Part shown: piece by piece, positions 1-6,166 of the stretch | Layout of the letters: each line of letters opens with the position of its first letter | Position numbering within the stretch: position 1 is the stretch's first letter | Assembly (NCBI GenBank): GCA_045600065.1 | Contig: JAZRXE010000064.1 | Coordinates: 1 to 17,030, forward strand | Length of the DNA stretch: 17,030 nucleotides | Source: RGIG2707 sp045600065 | GTDB taxonomy: Bacteria; Bacillota; Clostridia; Peptostreptococcales; Anaerovoracaceae | Direction of reading: 5' to 3' | Made by a program: the position numbers and the translations under genes | Notes under the pieces: model-generated | The model's input: only the letters and a program-made list of their open reading frames with translations | Database searches by the model: none | What the model was told of the DNA's origin: nothing

Positions 1-1
1 G

Positions 2-388
2 GGCTTCGAGCTGACCTTCGACCTGCGCTGCCCCAACTCTGCCGATCCCGAGCATATCAGAAGCTGCTTTGCTATGGCCGCCGAGGATATGAGGGCAGAG
101 CACAGGCCCGGCAATTACAGCAAAGGCTTCACCATTCCCGCGGACAGCGAGCTTGTAGGCGGACTGCTTAAAATCTTTGCCGAGCGCACCGGAATTAAGG
201 ATCCCAAGCCCCTTGCCATGGGCGGCGGCACCTATGCCAGAAAGCTGCCCTATGCGGTTTCCTTCGGCATTGAGGAATACAAGTGCTGCTGCGTTGCCCA
301 CGATGCGGACGAGTGTCTGACCATGGAGCAGCTGGAGTTCAACACCAAGATGCTGGCTGACGCCATTATTGAGCTGGCAGGAAAATAA
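2..388 (+). CDS. M20 family dipeptidase (Sapep/PepV-like), C-terminal part
   Basis: The last 128 residues of a metal-dependent M20 peptidase whose start lies outside the window; the frame is open from the first bases. The strongest signature is MGGGTYARKLPYAVSFG followed by AHDADE, which matches the C-terminal catalytic-domain segment of PepV/Sapep dipeptidases. There a GGGTY-R stretch precedes a metal-ligand histidine and a nearby glutamate. Family knowledge: these are cytoplasmic Zn/Mn enzymes that cleave dipeptides with broad specificity. The protein ends IIELAGK, as is usual after the final helix. It is convergent with the lipid kinase gene, and the two share a hairpin terminator. The N-terminal metal site cannot be checked here, and a related M20 amidohydrolase remains possible. 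Confidence 0.82.
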   Translation, partial: GFELTFDLRCPNSADPEHIRSCFAMAAEDMRAEHRPGNYSKGFTIPADSELVGGLLKIFAERTGIKDPKPLAMGGGTYARKLPYAVSFGIEEYKCCCVAHDADECLTMEQLEFNTKMLADAIIELAGK

Positions 389-401
389 CAAAAAATAATC
401 A

Positions 402-440
402 AAAAGCCTGCGGATGCCGGACGGGTATCTGCAGGCTTTT
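402..440. terminator. Bidirectional intrinsic terminator
   Basis: AAAAGCCTGC (402-411) pairs with GCAGGCTTTT (431-440). Inside, GATGCC pairs with GGTATC with one wobble, so the stem is long. T-runs on both strands suit the convergent genes on either side. Confidence 0.85.
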
Positions 441-449
441 GTGGTGCTT

Positions 450-1343
450 TTATTTCAGGATGCTGACGGCATTGTGAAGGTTTTCGATCACCACCGTGCC
501 GTCGGTGGAAGCCTTTTCTCCGTCCAGAGTCCACGGTACGGATTTTCCTATGGTGAACTCCACGCGGTCGGCCTTGAAGAATTCGAAGATATCAGAGCTG
601 AAATCCCCTGCGGCTATGCCGCCGACTATCTTGTTCAGATCCAGAGGATTCTGAGGCTCTCTTATAAGTGTCACCTCGAATAATCCGTCGTTGAGGTTGA
701 TTTGAGTGCTTTCCTCGTTGAGCTTAACAACTCCGCCCACGGATTTTGTATTGCTTACGGAGCCGAAAATGAAGTTCCCGCTGATAGTGCGGTTTTCGGT
801 TTTTACCCTGACCCTGTGTGCCTTGATGTTGGGCAGGTCCTTGAGTCCTTCCAGTAGATATGCAAAGTGCCCGAAGGTATTCTTCATTTCGGTGGTGGCG
901 TTGTACGATGCCGCGGTAAACGCTCCGAAGGAGGCTATGTAGCAGAAATACCGGTCTTTTCCGAACCTGCCTATGTCCAGCGGCATGGGGCTGCCGTTGA
1001 TTATGGCATTTGAGGCCTTTACGGGCTCTGAGGACAGTTCGAGCGTGCGGGAGAAGTCATTTGTGCTTCCCGCGGGGATATAGCCCAGAGGAAGCCTCTT
1101 ATCGCTTCGCAGCAGACCTGTCACTACCTCGTTGAGCGTGCCGTCTCCGCCTGCGCAGATGACAGTGTCGAAGCCTCTGGCTGCTGCCTCCTCCGCCAGC
1201 TTTGAGCCATGACCGCGGTAGCGGGTGACTACGGGGCAGAGCTCTATATCCGCATCTGAAAAGCAGCTGACTATATCGAACATGGATGTATGCAACTTAA
1301 GCGTCCCGGATTTAGGATTTGCTATTAAAAGAACTCTATTCAT
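450..1343 (-). CDS. Diacylglycerol kinase family lipid kinase (YegS/DgkB-like)
   Basis: A 297-residue protein of the DAGK catalytic family, which phosphorylates diacylglycerol or related lipids at the inner membrane face for phospholipid recycling. Visible motifs are NPKSG near residue 9, the nucleotide-binding GGDGTLNEV at 65-73, and PAGSTNDFSRTL at 90-101 (family consensus G-T/S-x-N-D-F-A-R). DIGRFG near residue 122 starts the second, beta-rich domain, and WTLDGE appears near the C-terminus. The length is normal for the family. The ATG at 1343 has only a weak upstream AACAAAG ribosome site. The gene is divergent from mscL, and a likely promoter lies at 1395-1422. The exact lipid substrate cannot be told from sequence. 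Confidence 0.9.
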   Translation of the reverse strand: MNRVLLIANPKSGTLKLHTSMFDIVSCFSDADIELCPVVTRYRGHGSKLAEEAAARGFDTVICAGGDGTLNEVVTGLLRSDKRLPLGYIPAGSTNDFSRTLELSSEPVKASNAIINGSPMPLDIGRFGKDRYFCYIASFGAFTAASYNATTEMKNTFGHFAYLLEGLKDLPNIKAHRVRVKTENRTISGNFIFGSVSNTKSVGGVVKLNEESTQINLNDGLFEVTLIREPQNPLDLNKIVGGIAAGDFSSDIFEFFKADRVEFTIGKSVPWTLDGEKASTDGTVVIENLHNAVSILK

Positions 1344-1394
1344 CTTTGTTAATATATTTTCCGAAAAAACTTTAACAACAGTTTATAATATGTT

Positions 1395-1422
1395 ATTATA
1401 TCATAGTTATTCAAGCGAACAA
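1395..1422 (-). promoter_or_regulatory. Putative promoter of the lipid kinase gene
   Basis: On the minus strand TTGTTC (1417-1422) and a perfect TATAAT (1395-1400) are separated by 16 bp, about 50 nt upstream of the start codon. The AT-rich divergent gap to mscL must also hold the mscL promoter. A weaker TTAACA with an 18-bp spacer and TTATAT at 1372-1401 is a candidate for that. Confidence 0.45.
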
Positions 1423-1469
1423 GCCCGGAGCTGAAACTGTCCGGGTATAACCATTAGGAGGTCAATCAA

Positions 1470-1907
1470 ATGAAGTCCGACAGCTCATTCGGAAAGGAAT
1501 TCAAAGAGTTCATCTCCAGAGGTAATGTTGTAGACATGGCCGTAGGCGTAGTCATCGGCGGTGCTTTCACTGCCATAGTCAACTCTCTGGTAAGTGACAT
1601 CATCATGCCTCTGGTCGGAATGATCACAGGCGGAGTCAATTTCACCGATCTTAAGATAGTGTTCAAGCCGGGCACCGAAGAGATCGCAGAGGTAGCAATT
1701 TTATACGGTAAGTTCATCCAGAACATCGTAAACTTCCTCATCGTTGCGTTTGCAATGTTTATGGTCGTAAAGGCCATCAATGCCATGCGCAGGAAAAAGG
1801 AAGAAGAGGAGGCAGCACCTGCTCCCGAACCCGAACCCGAACCTGAACCCTCGCCGGCACCTGATATCGTTCTGCTGACCGAGATCAGGGATCTGCTCAG
1901 GAAGTAA
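1470..1907 (+). CDS. mscL: Large-conductance mechanosensitive channel MscL
   Basis: A 145-residue inner-membrane channel that opens under membrane tension and releases solutes during hypo-osmotic shock. The N-terminal helix SFGKEFKEFISRGNVVDMAV and the TM1 run GVVIGGAFTAIVNSLVSDIIMP (about 24-47) match the MscL signature. A periplasmic loop follows, with TM2 at about 83-105. The C-terminal helix LLTEIRDLLRK is preceded by an unusually regular acidic linker, EEEEE then four Pro-Glu pairs (residues about 119-127), between TM2 and the cytoplasmic bundle. The start has a strong AGGAGG at 8-9 nt. The gene is monocistronic, closed by a terminator at 1917-1950. Confidence 0.97.
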   Translation: MKSDSSFGKEFKEFISRGNVVDMAVGVVIGGAFTAIVNSLVSDIIMPLVGMITGGVNFTDLKIVFKPGTEEIAEVAILYGKFIQNIVNFLIVAFAMFMVVKAINAMRRKKEEEEAAPAPEPEPEPEPSPAPDIVLLTEIRDLLRK

Positions 1908-1916
1908 TGAAAAACC

Positions 1917-1950
1917 GCGGCAGGGCTTTTGGCATACCTGCCGCTTTTTT
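1917..1950 (+). terminator. mscL intrinsic terminator
   Basis: GCGGCAGG (1917-1924) pairs perfectly with CCTGCCGC (1937-1944), followed by six T. Confidence 0.93.
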
Positions 1951-1971
1951 ATTGATTTGCTAAAAATCTGC

Positions 1972-2000
1972 TTTACAAAAGCTGCGTATGGTGCTAATAT
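1972..2000 (+). promoter_or_regulatory. Promoter of the tRNA-Leu gene
   Basis: TTTACA (1972-1977), a 17-bp spacer and TAATAT (1995-2000) end 14 nt before the mature tRNA 5' end. The spacing and position fit a vegetative sigma promoter for the tRNA. Confidence 0.65.
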
Positions 2001-2014
2001 ATCAATGTTGATTT

Positions 2015-2099
2015 GCGGTATTGGCGGAATTGGCAGACGCGTACGGTTGAGGGCCGTATGGGTAACACCGTGATGGTTCAAGTCCATTATACCGCACCA
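2015..2099 (+). tRNA. tRNA-Leu (anticodon GAG)
   Basis: The acceptor stem GCGGTAT pairs perfectly with ATACCGC, followed by discriminator A and an encoded CCA (2097-2099). The D-arm contains TTGGCAGA. The anticodon stem TACGG/CCGTA encloses the loop TTGAGGG, giving anticodon GAG, which reads CUC and CUU. A long class II variable arm (GGGTAACACC) confirms a leucine type. The T-arm has TTCAAGT between GATGG and CCATT. The total is 85 nt, with its own promoter and terminator. Confidence 0.97.
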
Positions 2100-2102
2100 G
2101 AA

Positions 2103-2130
2103 AGCCCGGTTTTTACCGGGCTGTTTTTTT
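2103..2130 (+). terminator. Intrinsic terminator after tRNA-Leu
   Basis: AGCCCGGT (2103-2110) pairs perfectly with ACCGGGCT (2115-2122) around a 4-nt loop, followed by G and a run of T. Confidence 0.93.
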
Positions 2131-2154
2131 ATGTGATACCTTTTAGCATTTTCA

Positions 2155-2173
2155 GGGGTATTTATAGTATAAT
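2155..2173 (+). promoter_or_regulatory. Promoter element shared by the two giant-protein genes (copy 1)
   Basis: GGGGTATTTATAGTATAAT is identical over 19 bp to 6080-6098. It contains a perfect -10 hexamer TATAAT (2168-2173), about 75 nt before the start codon at 2248. No good TTGACA-like -35 stands 16-18 bp upstream, so the conserved GGGGTAT half may be an activator or alternative-sigma contact. The flanking bases differ between the copies. Confidence 0.6.
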
Positions 2174-2247
2174 GGTTTTCAGCGCGATGCGGGCAGATCG
2201 AAAAGAGTCCTGTCCTGCAGCACGATAGTATAAAACGAGGTGAACCC

Positions 2248-5200
2248 ATGGGTCTTGATGATGTCAAAGAAGAAATAAAGCAGGATAGAAGCCGGGAAAT
2301 GATCGATGCGCTGAAAATGACCATCGCCAGCTGTATACGCATAAAAGAATCGAGCAACAATCTTTACGGCAATCTGAATGCAATACTCGGCGAAAGGTAC
2401 GAGCTCACCACAAAAGACGGACACACAAGAGTGATCGAGGGCCGTGTGAATAACGGCAGGAATAATACAATAGGCTATGAGAGTGCTTTTGCCGGCTCTG
2501 CATACATCGGTCAGCCCTTTTCCGAAGTCAGCCGCAACATGGCATGCCATTTCAAGATGTACTGCCTTGTCAACGGAGTCAGCGATCGGGAGATGCTTTC
2601 CATGACAAAGGGTGAGCCCTCCGCGGAGTTGGCAGGTCGTCTGCGTGCCCTGAAATCGGATTTTTTCCATATGATCGCTGACAAGGATATGCAAGCCATA
2701 GAAAACTTCTATGTGGGGATATTGGAATATACTGAAAAAAAACTGCCCGTACTGATGAAATGCGATGATCTTCGCAGCATCCCTGCCGCAGAAGAAGAAC
2801 TGATTCTGCTTAAAGATAAAGAAAGCTATCTTATGCAGACCCTAAACCTTCACGATAAAATGAGAGTTAAAGACGAACAGAAGACTCTTGTCGCCAATAT
2901 CAACAGTAAACTCAATGCAAAAGGGAAAACATATACCCTTCAGTCTGCTAACAGTGTTCTGGATTGTTTTGACGGTTTTTCGAAAGCGCTGGATACGCAT
3001 CCCAGCCCGGAATACGGAGATTGGAACGATATGCAGCAGCTGGGTACACTTCTTTCAATAAGTAACAGAAATGAACTGCCGATCTTTCAGAATGCTCTGG
3101 GAATGGTGCGCGCAGTCAGAGAACTGAAATCAGAGAGCATAGAGAAAAATACAGACTATACCGCAACATTTTACGGGAAGAACGAAAATGCTGCAAATGC
3201 GGTTTATTATTCATTTTATTCAGACATCTCAATATTCAACGAAGAGATGGAGACCTTCAGCTTGTATTCGTCTGATCAGCTTGTTCTTGCAGACCGTCTG
3301 GATAAGCGCTTTTCTTCTTTAAAGGAACTCGATCCTGAAGATGAGATCGGTATGCTTTCTCTATCTGTAAGGGCAATACGCAATCTGGAAGAGAATATCA
3401 GAGCCGACAGGGACAGGACCAGCCTATCGGCTTATAAAGAGCTTAAGATCCTGTATAAAAACGTCGATAAGCTAAGCAAAAGCATACTGGAATCCGAAGA
3501 CGACGAATATTCCGATGATGAATATGCCCTTGCCGTAGAATGCGCAGGCTTGGCAAAAAGCGGTCTTCGCAATCCTGCCTTTGCAAATCTGAATCCGGAT
3601 GTCGGTGCTCTTGCAGGCCTGTCCATAGCTGTTCATTCGGAAGTGACGGATCTTGAGCACGCTTTTGACACTATACTCCAGGAGCCCTTTACCCATACGG
3701 ACAAAAACGGTACTGTGCGTAACATTGCCGGCAGGTTTAACGACCGGGAAAAAAACACACTGGGTATACAGGAGTATTTCGGCGGACCCGAATATGTAGG
3801 AAAGCCTTTTCACGAAGTCGGCAGGGAAATGAACTGCCATTTTAAGATGTACTGCATTACAAAAGGGCTCAGCGATGAGGAATTGTCCGAGCTTGCCGCA
3901 TGCGGCAATTCAAAGCCGATAAGCACAGAGCTTGCAGGTAAGCTCCGTGATCTGAAATCGGGATTCCTTGACATGGTGATCAACAAGGATATGGATAAGA
4001 TCGCCGAAATGTATGCTGATATAGCCGGGCATGTAAACAACGACCGGGATCGTTTCATGCAATTGACCACATACGATCCTCAGAGCATAGGCCGCAGCCG
4101 TGAGCTGCTGTATAAGTACTCCGGGAGCATGAGCTGGTATCTGCAGTCTACAAGGTATTCCGCGAACGGCGCCACCGACGAGCAGAAAGAGCTTGGAAGG
4201 CTTATCGATGCAAAATTCGCTGAAAGAGGCTATAGTTTTTCCTTCGGACAGCTGGCACCCCCCTTACTGACTGTAGAAACCATACAGCAGGTGCCGAGCC
4301 TGAGGCCGGAAGATATACATGATCCTGTGAAAACAGCGCCTGGCGGCACAGTACATCATGTTGTTAATCAGTACAGCGGATATATCGATCATATGCATGA
4401 TGCCTACCGCAGACATCAGCAGCAGAAGCCCGGAGAAAACTGGCTTCAGTCTTATGACCCGAATATGGATAGTGTTGCTACGGTATCTTATTATTTGACT
4501 ATGGAGACTGATGAGCAGCGTTTGGAAAGCGCTCTTGATCATAGCCGGAAAATGGGATCTGTTCAGCAGCAGGCTGACTCCGCTGAGCTTTCCGTATACA
4601 AAAACATGAAGCCTGAGGACATGCGCGCATTTCTTTATGAAGAAATGCGCAGATCCGGTGCGGCTTTGCGCAGCAATGTTTCCGAAGTCGATACAGAAGC
4701 TCTGGTAAGCTTCATCGCCGCAAGTCAGCAGCTTCGCAGCATGTCGTTTTCCGGCGGGCAGGGCGAAAAAAGCTACGAGCAGACCTTTGCTGACATAGAC
4801 AAGGATCTGGTGACCAGGGTATACAGCGGTCTCGACAACGATGAAAGGATGGCATTGCTCAGCTCTGAAGTGAACAGCAGCGAGTTTATCGCCTTCGAGC
4901 AGAACTGCGAATACGAGATGGATCTGCAGGAGCATGCCCAAGCCTACTCCGTTGAAGAGGATCGTGCCTATGCCGTTTTTCATGCAAGCCCGGCCAAAAA
5001 GGTCTACGTGGAGCAGCAGAAGACTCTCGGAAAGCTGCTGACCGATCCCGGCTCCTTCGGGAAAAATACCAGGTCGGATATGTTGCTCGACAAATTCAAG
5101 GGCATATTGTCCAAGATGATCGCCGCAAAGCAGATCGAAAGCTATATTCTCAGCAATTACGGAAGCCTTTCCGAGAATCAGATATCCATGCTGACGTCGG

Positions 5201-5895
5201 ATGCGGCCATTGAGGCAAGGACGGAACGCATACTCGAGTCGGAGCTGTTGGAAAAAACAGCCATGAAACTGAATGCCAGTCCCAAAGAAATGTCCAACCT
5301 GGCCATCGGGGCAGAGCCGTGGTTCTACAAGGATGAAATTGCAATGTCCGCTCCAAGCGAACGCTCTGAGAATTCCATCGCCGGCCTCGCAAGGCAATTC
5401 TCGGAAGACGCATCGATAGAATCACTGAACTGTACATTGAACGAGGTTTATCCCAAGGAAAACTACAAGACAGCCCTTAAGGAGTATGTGGCAGTACACG
5501 AAAAGTGGAAATCCATAAAGAATAATCCGGATGCCCGAGGCACTGCGGCGTGCATGCGCAGCCTTATAGATATCAGTCAAAAATACGGCAATTTCGACTG
5601 CATAGCCCTGATGTGCGGAGCAAGGACATACAGCGTGCTGACTGCCGCCAAGACATTCATAGAAAAGGGTGCTCCGGAGGTCAAGATCAAGGATCTCAAT
5701 GCTCTTATGGATATTTATGCAGCAGGCAAGGAAGCAAACGACAGGCTGAAGGCTCAGGGCGTAAAGGTCAACAAGGGCGTGCCCGAAAACTATAAAACAG
5801 GCTGGAGCTTTACAAAGAAAAGCTACCAGGCCGGGATTGAACAGGAGCTGAATACTGCCCGTATCGAAAAAAGCTCTTCGGTGAAGCTCTTATAG
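2248..5895 (+). CDS. Giant protein of unknown function with internal module duplication and C-terminal LNTARI motif
   Basis: I do not recognise this 1215-residue protein. The ATG at 2248 follows GAGGTG at good spacing. It is hydrophilic and apparently mostly helical, with no signal peptide or membrane segment, so it is probably cytoplasmic unless exported by a non-classical route. Residues about 37-232 and 467-668 are a duplicated module, roughly 40-45% identical by eye over the core. Fixed points are NTxG, PFxEVxRxMxCHFKMYC, ELAG-LR-LKS and a distal DEQK (Cys100/530, Cys106/536). Residues 233-466 and 669-1150 are helical connecting regions with no familiar motif. Near the C-terminus, GKEANDRLKAQG (1160-1171) precedes NYKTGW and the tail ELNTARI (1200-1206), a motif also ending the next protein. 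It is monocistronic, with the shared 19-bp promoter element upstream and a strong hairpin downstream. Base composition looks somewhat more AT-rich than the larA region. Confidence 0.9.
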   Translation: MGLDDVKEEIKQDRSREMIDALKMTIASCIRIKESSNNLYGNLNAILGERYELTTKDGHTRVIEGRVNNGRNNTIGYESAFAGSAYIGQPFSEVSRNMACHFKMYCLVNGVSDREMLSMTKGEPSAELAGRLRALKSDFFHMIADKDMQAIENFYVGILEYTEKKLPVLMKCDDLRSIPAAEEELILLKDKESYLMQTLNLHDKMRVKDEQKTLVANINSKLNAKGKTYTLQSANSVLDCFDGFSKALDTHPSPEYGDWNDMQQLGTLLSISNRNELPIFQNALGMVRAVRELKSESIEKNTDYTATFYGKNENAANAVYYSFYSDISIFNEEMETFSLYSSDQLVLADRLDKRFSSLKELDPEDEIGMLSLSVRAIRNLEENIRADRDRTSLSAYKELKILYKNVDKLSKSILESEDDEYSDDEYALAVECAGLAKSGLRNPAFANLNPDVGALAGLSIAVHSEVTDLEHAFDTILQEPFTHTDKNGTVRNIAGRFNDREKNTLGIQEYFGGPEYVGKPFHEVGREMNCHFKMYCITKGLSDEELSELAACGNSKPISTELAGKLRDLKSGFLDMVINKDMDKIAEMYADIAGHVNNDRDRFMQLTTYDPQSIGRSRELLYKYSGSMSWYLQSTRYSANGATDEQKELGRLIDAKFAERGYSFSFGQLAPPLLTVETIQQVPSLRPEDIHDPVKTAPGGTVHHVVNQYSGYIDHMHDAYRRHQQQKPGENWLQSYDPNMDSVATVSYYLTMETDEQRLESALDHSRKMGSVQQQADSAELSVYKNMKPEDMRAFLYEEMRRSGAALRSNVSEVDTEALVSFIAASQQLRSMSFSGGQGEKSYEQTFADIDKDLVTRVYSGLDNDERMALLSSEVNSSEFIAFEQNCEYEMDLQEHAQAYSVEEDRAYAVFHASPAKKVYVEQQKTLGKLLTDPGSFGKNTRSDMLLDKFKGILSKMIAAKQIESYILSNYGSLSENQISMLTSDAAIEARTERILESELLEKTAMKLNASPKEMSNLAIGAEPWFYKDEIAMSAPSERSENSIAGLARQFSEDASIESLNCTLNEVYPKENYKTALKEYVAVHEKWKSIKNNPDARGTAACMRSLIDISQKYGNFDCIALMCGARTYSVLTAAKTFIEKGAPEVKIKDLNALMDIYAAGKEANDRLKAQGVKVNKGVPENYKTGWSFTKKSYQAGIEQELNTARIEKSSSVKLL
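2356..2943 (+). repeat. Duplicated protein module, copy A
   Basis: Codes residues about 37-232 of the 1215-aa protein. It aligns with copy B from NAILGE onward through AYIGQPFSEVSRNMACHFKM and KDMQAIENFY to DEQKTLVANINSKLNAKG. The DNA has diverged well beyond recognition as a recent repeat, so the duplication is old but the motif is retained. Confidence 0.8.
3646..4251 (+). repeat. Duplicated protein module, copy B
   Basis: Codes residues about 467-668. The core EYVGKPFHEVGREMNCHFKM matches copy A, as do ELAGKLRDLKS, NKDMDKIAEMY and the distal DEQKELGRLIDAKFAERG. It has a short insertion (AACGNSKPIS region) relative to copy A. Confidence 0.8.
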
Positions 5896-5969
5896 GGAAG
5901 CACCGTGCCTGCCCGGGTCTCCGGCATGGTCTATGCGCCAGGAATGCAAAGCTCTTTTATATGCAATGC

Positions 5970-6014
5970 ATACCCCTTTGGTCAGATGCCCTGATCAAGG
6001 GGGTATTGTCTTTT
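5970..6014 (+). terminator. Strong intrinsic terminator after the 1215-aa gene
   Basis: ATACCCCTTTGGTCAG (5970-5985) pairs across all 16 positions (two G-T wobbles) with 5991-6006 around a 5-nt loop. It is followed by TTGTCTTTT, and separates the two giant-protein genes into distinct transcription units. Confidence 0.85.
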
Positions 6015-6079
6015 ATTCACAAAATTTCAGATTTACGGGTATCGTTTTCGGAATTATTCGAAACCTATTATGTATATCC

Positions 6080-6098
6080 GGGGTATTTATAGTATAAT
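6080..6098 (+). promoter_or_regulatory. Promoter element shared by the two giant-protein genes (copy 2)
   Basis: The second identical copy of GGGGTATTTATAGTATAAT, with TATAAT at 6093-6098, about 70 nt before the start codon at 6167. As in copy 1, no canonical -35 is visible. Confidence 0.6.
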
Positions 6099-6105
6099 TA
6101 GAATA

Positions 6106-6129
6106 AAAGACAGTACGGCGTGCTGTTTT
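6106..6129 (+). promoter_or_regulatory. Leader hairpin with T-run, possible attenuator
   Basis: Immediately after the predicted transcription start, ACAGTAC (6110-6116) pairs with GTGCTGT (6120-6126) around a 3-nt loop, extended by AAAG against TTT. The stem ends in four T. It may reduce read-through or stabilise the 5' end. No alternative pairing partner was found by eye. Confidence 0.3.
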
Positions 6130-6166
6130 GTGAGTATTGAACATTTTCGAAATAACGGAGGATAAT

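Noticed and set aside
2155..2160. GGGTAT inside the shared element as a sigma-B -10 box
   Set aside because: No GTTTAA-like -35 stands at the required distance, and the perfect TATAAT just downstream is a simpler -10.
4264..5397. A 377-codon open frame on the minus strand inside the 1215-aa gene
   Set aside because: Composition is unnatural (His/Cys/Phe-rich), there is no ribosome site or family motif, and it lies fully antisense to a well-supported coding region.
6137..6166. A TTG start at 6137 for the 722-aa gene
   Set aside because: GGAGG at 6157-6161 lies inside that extension and serves the ATG at 6167; no ribosome site precedes the TTG.
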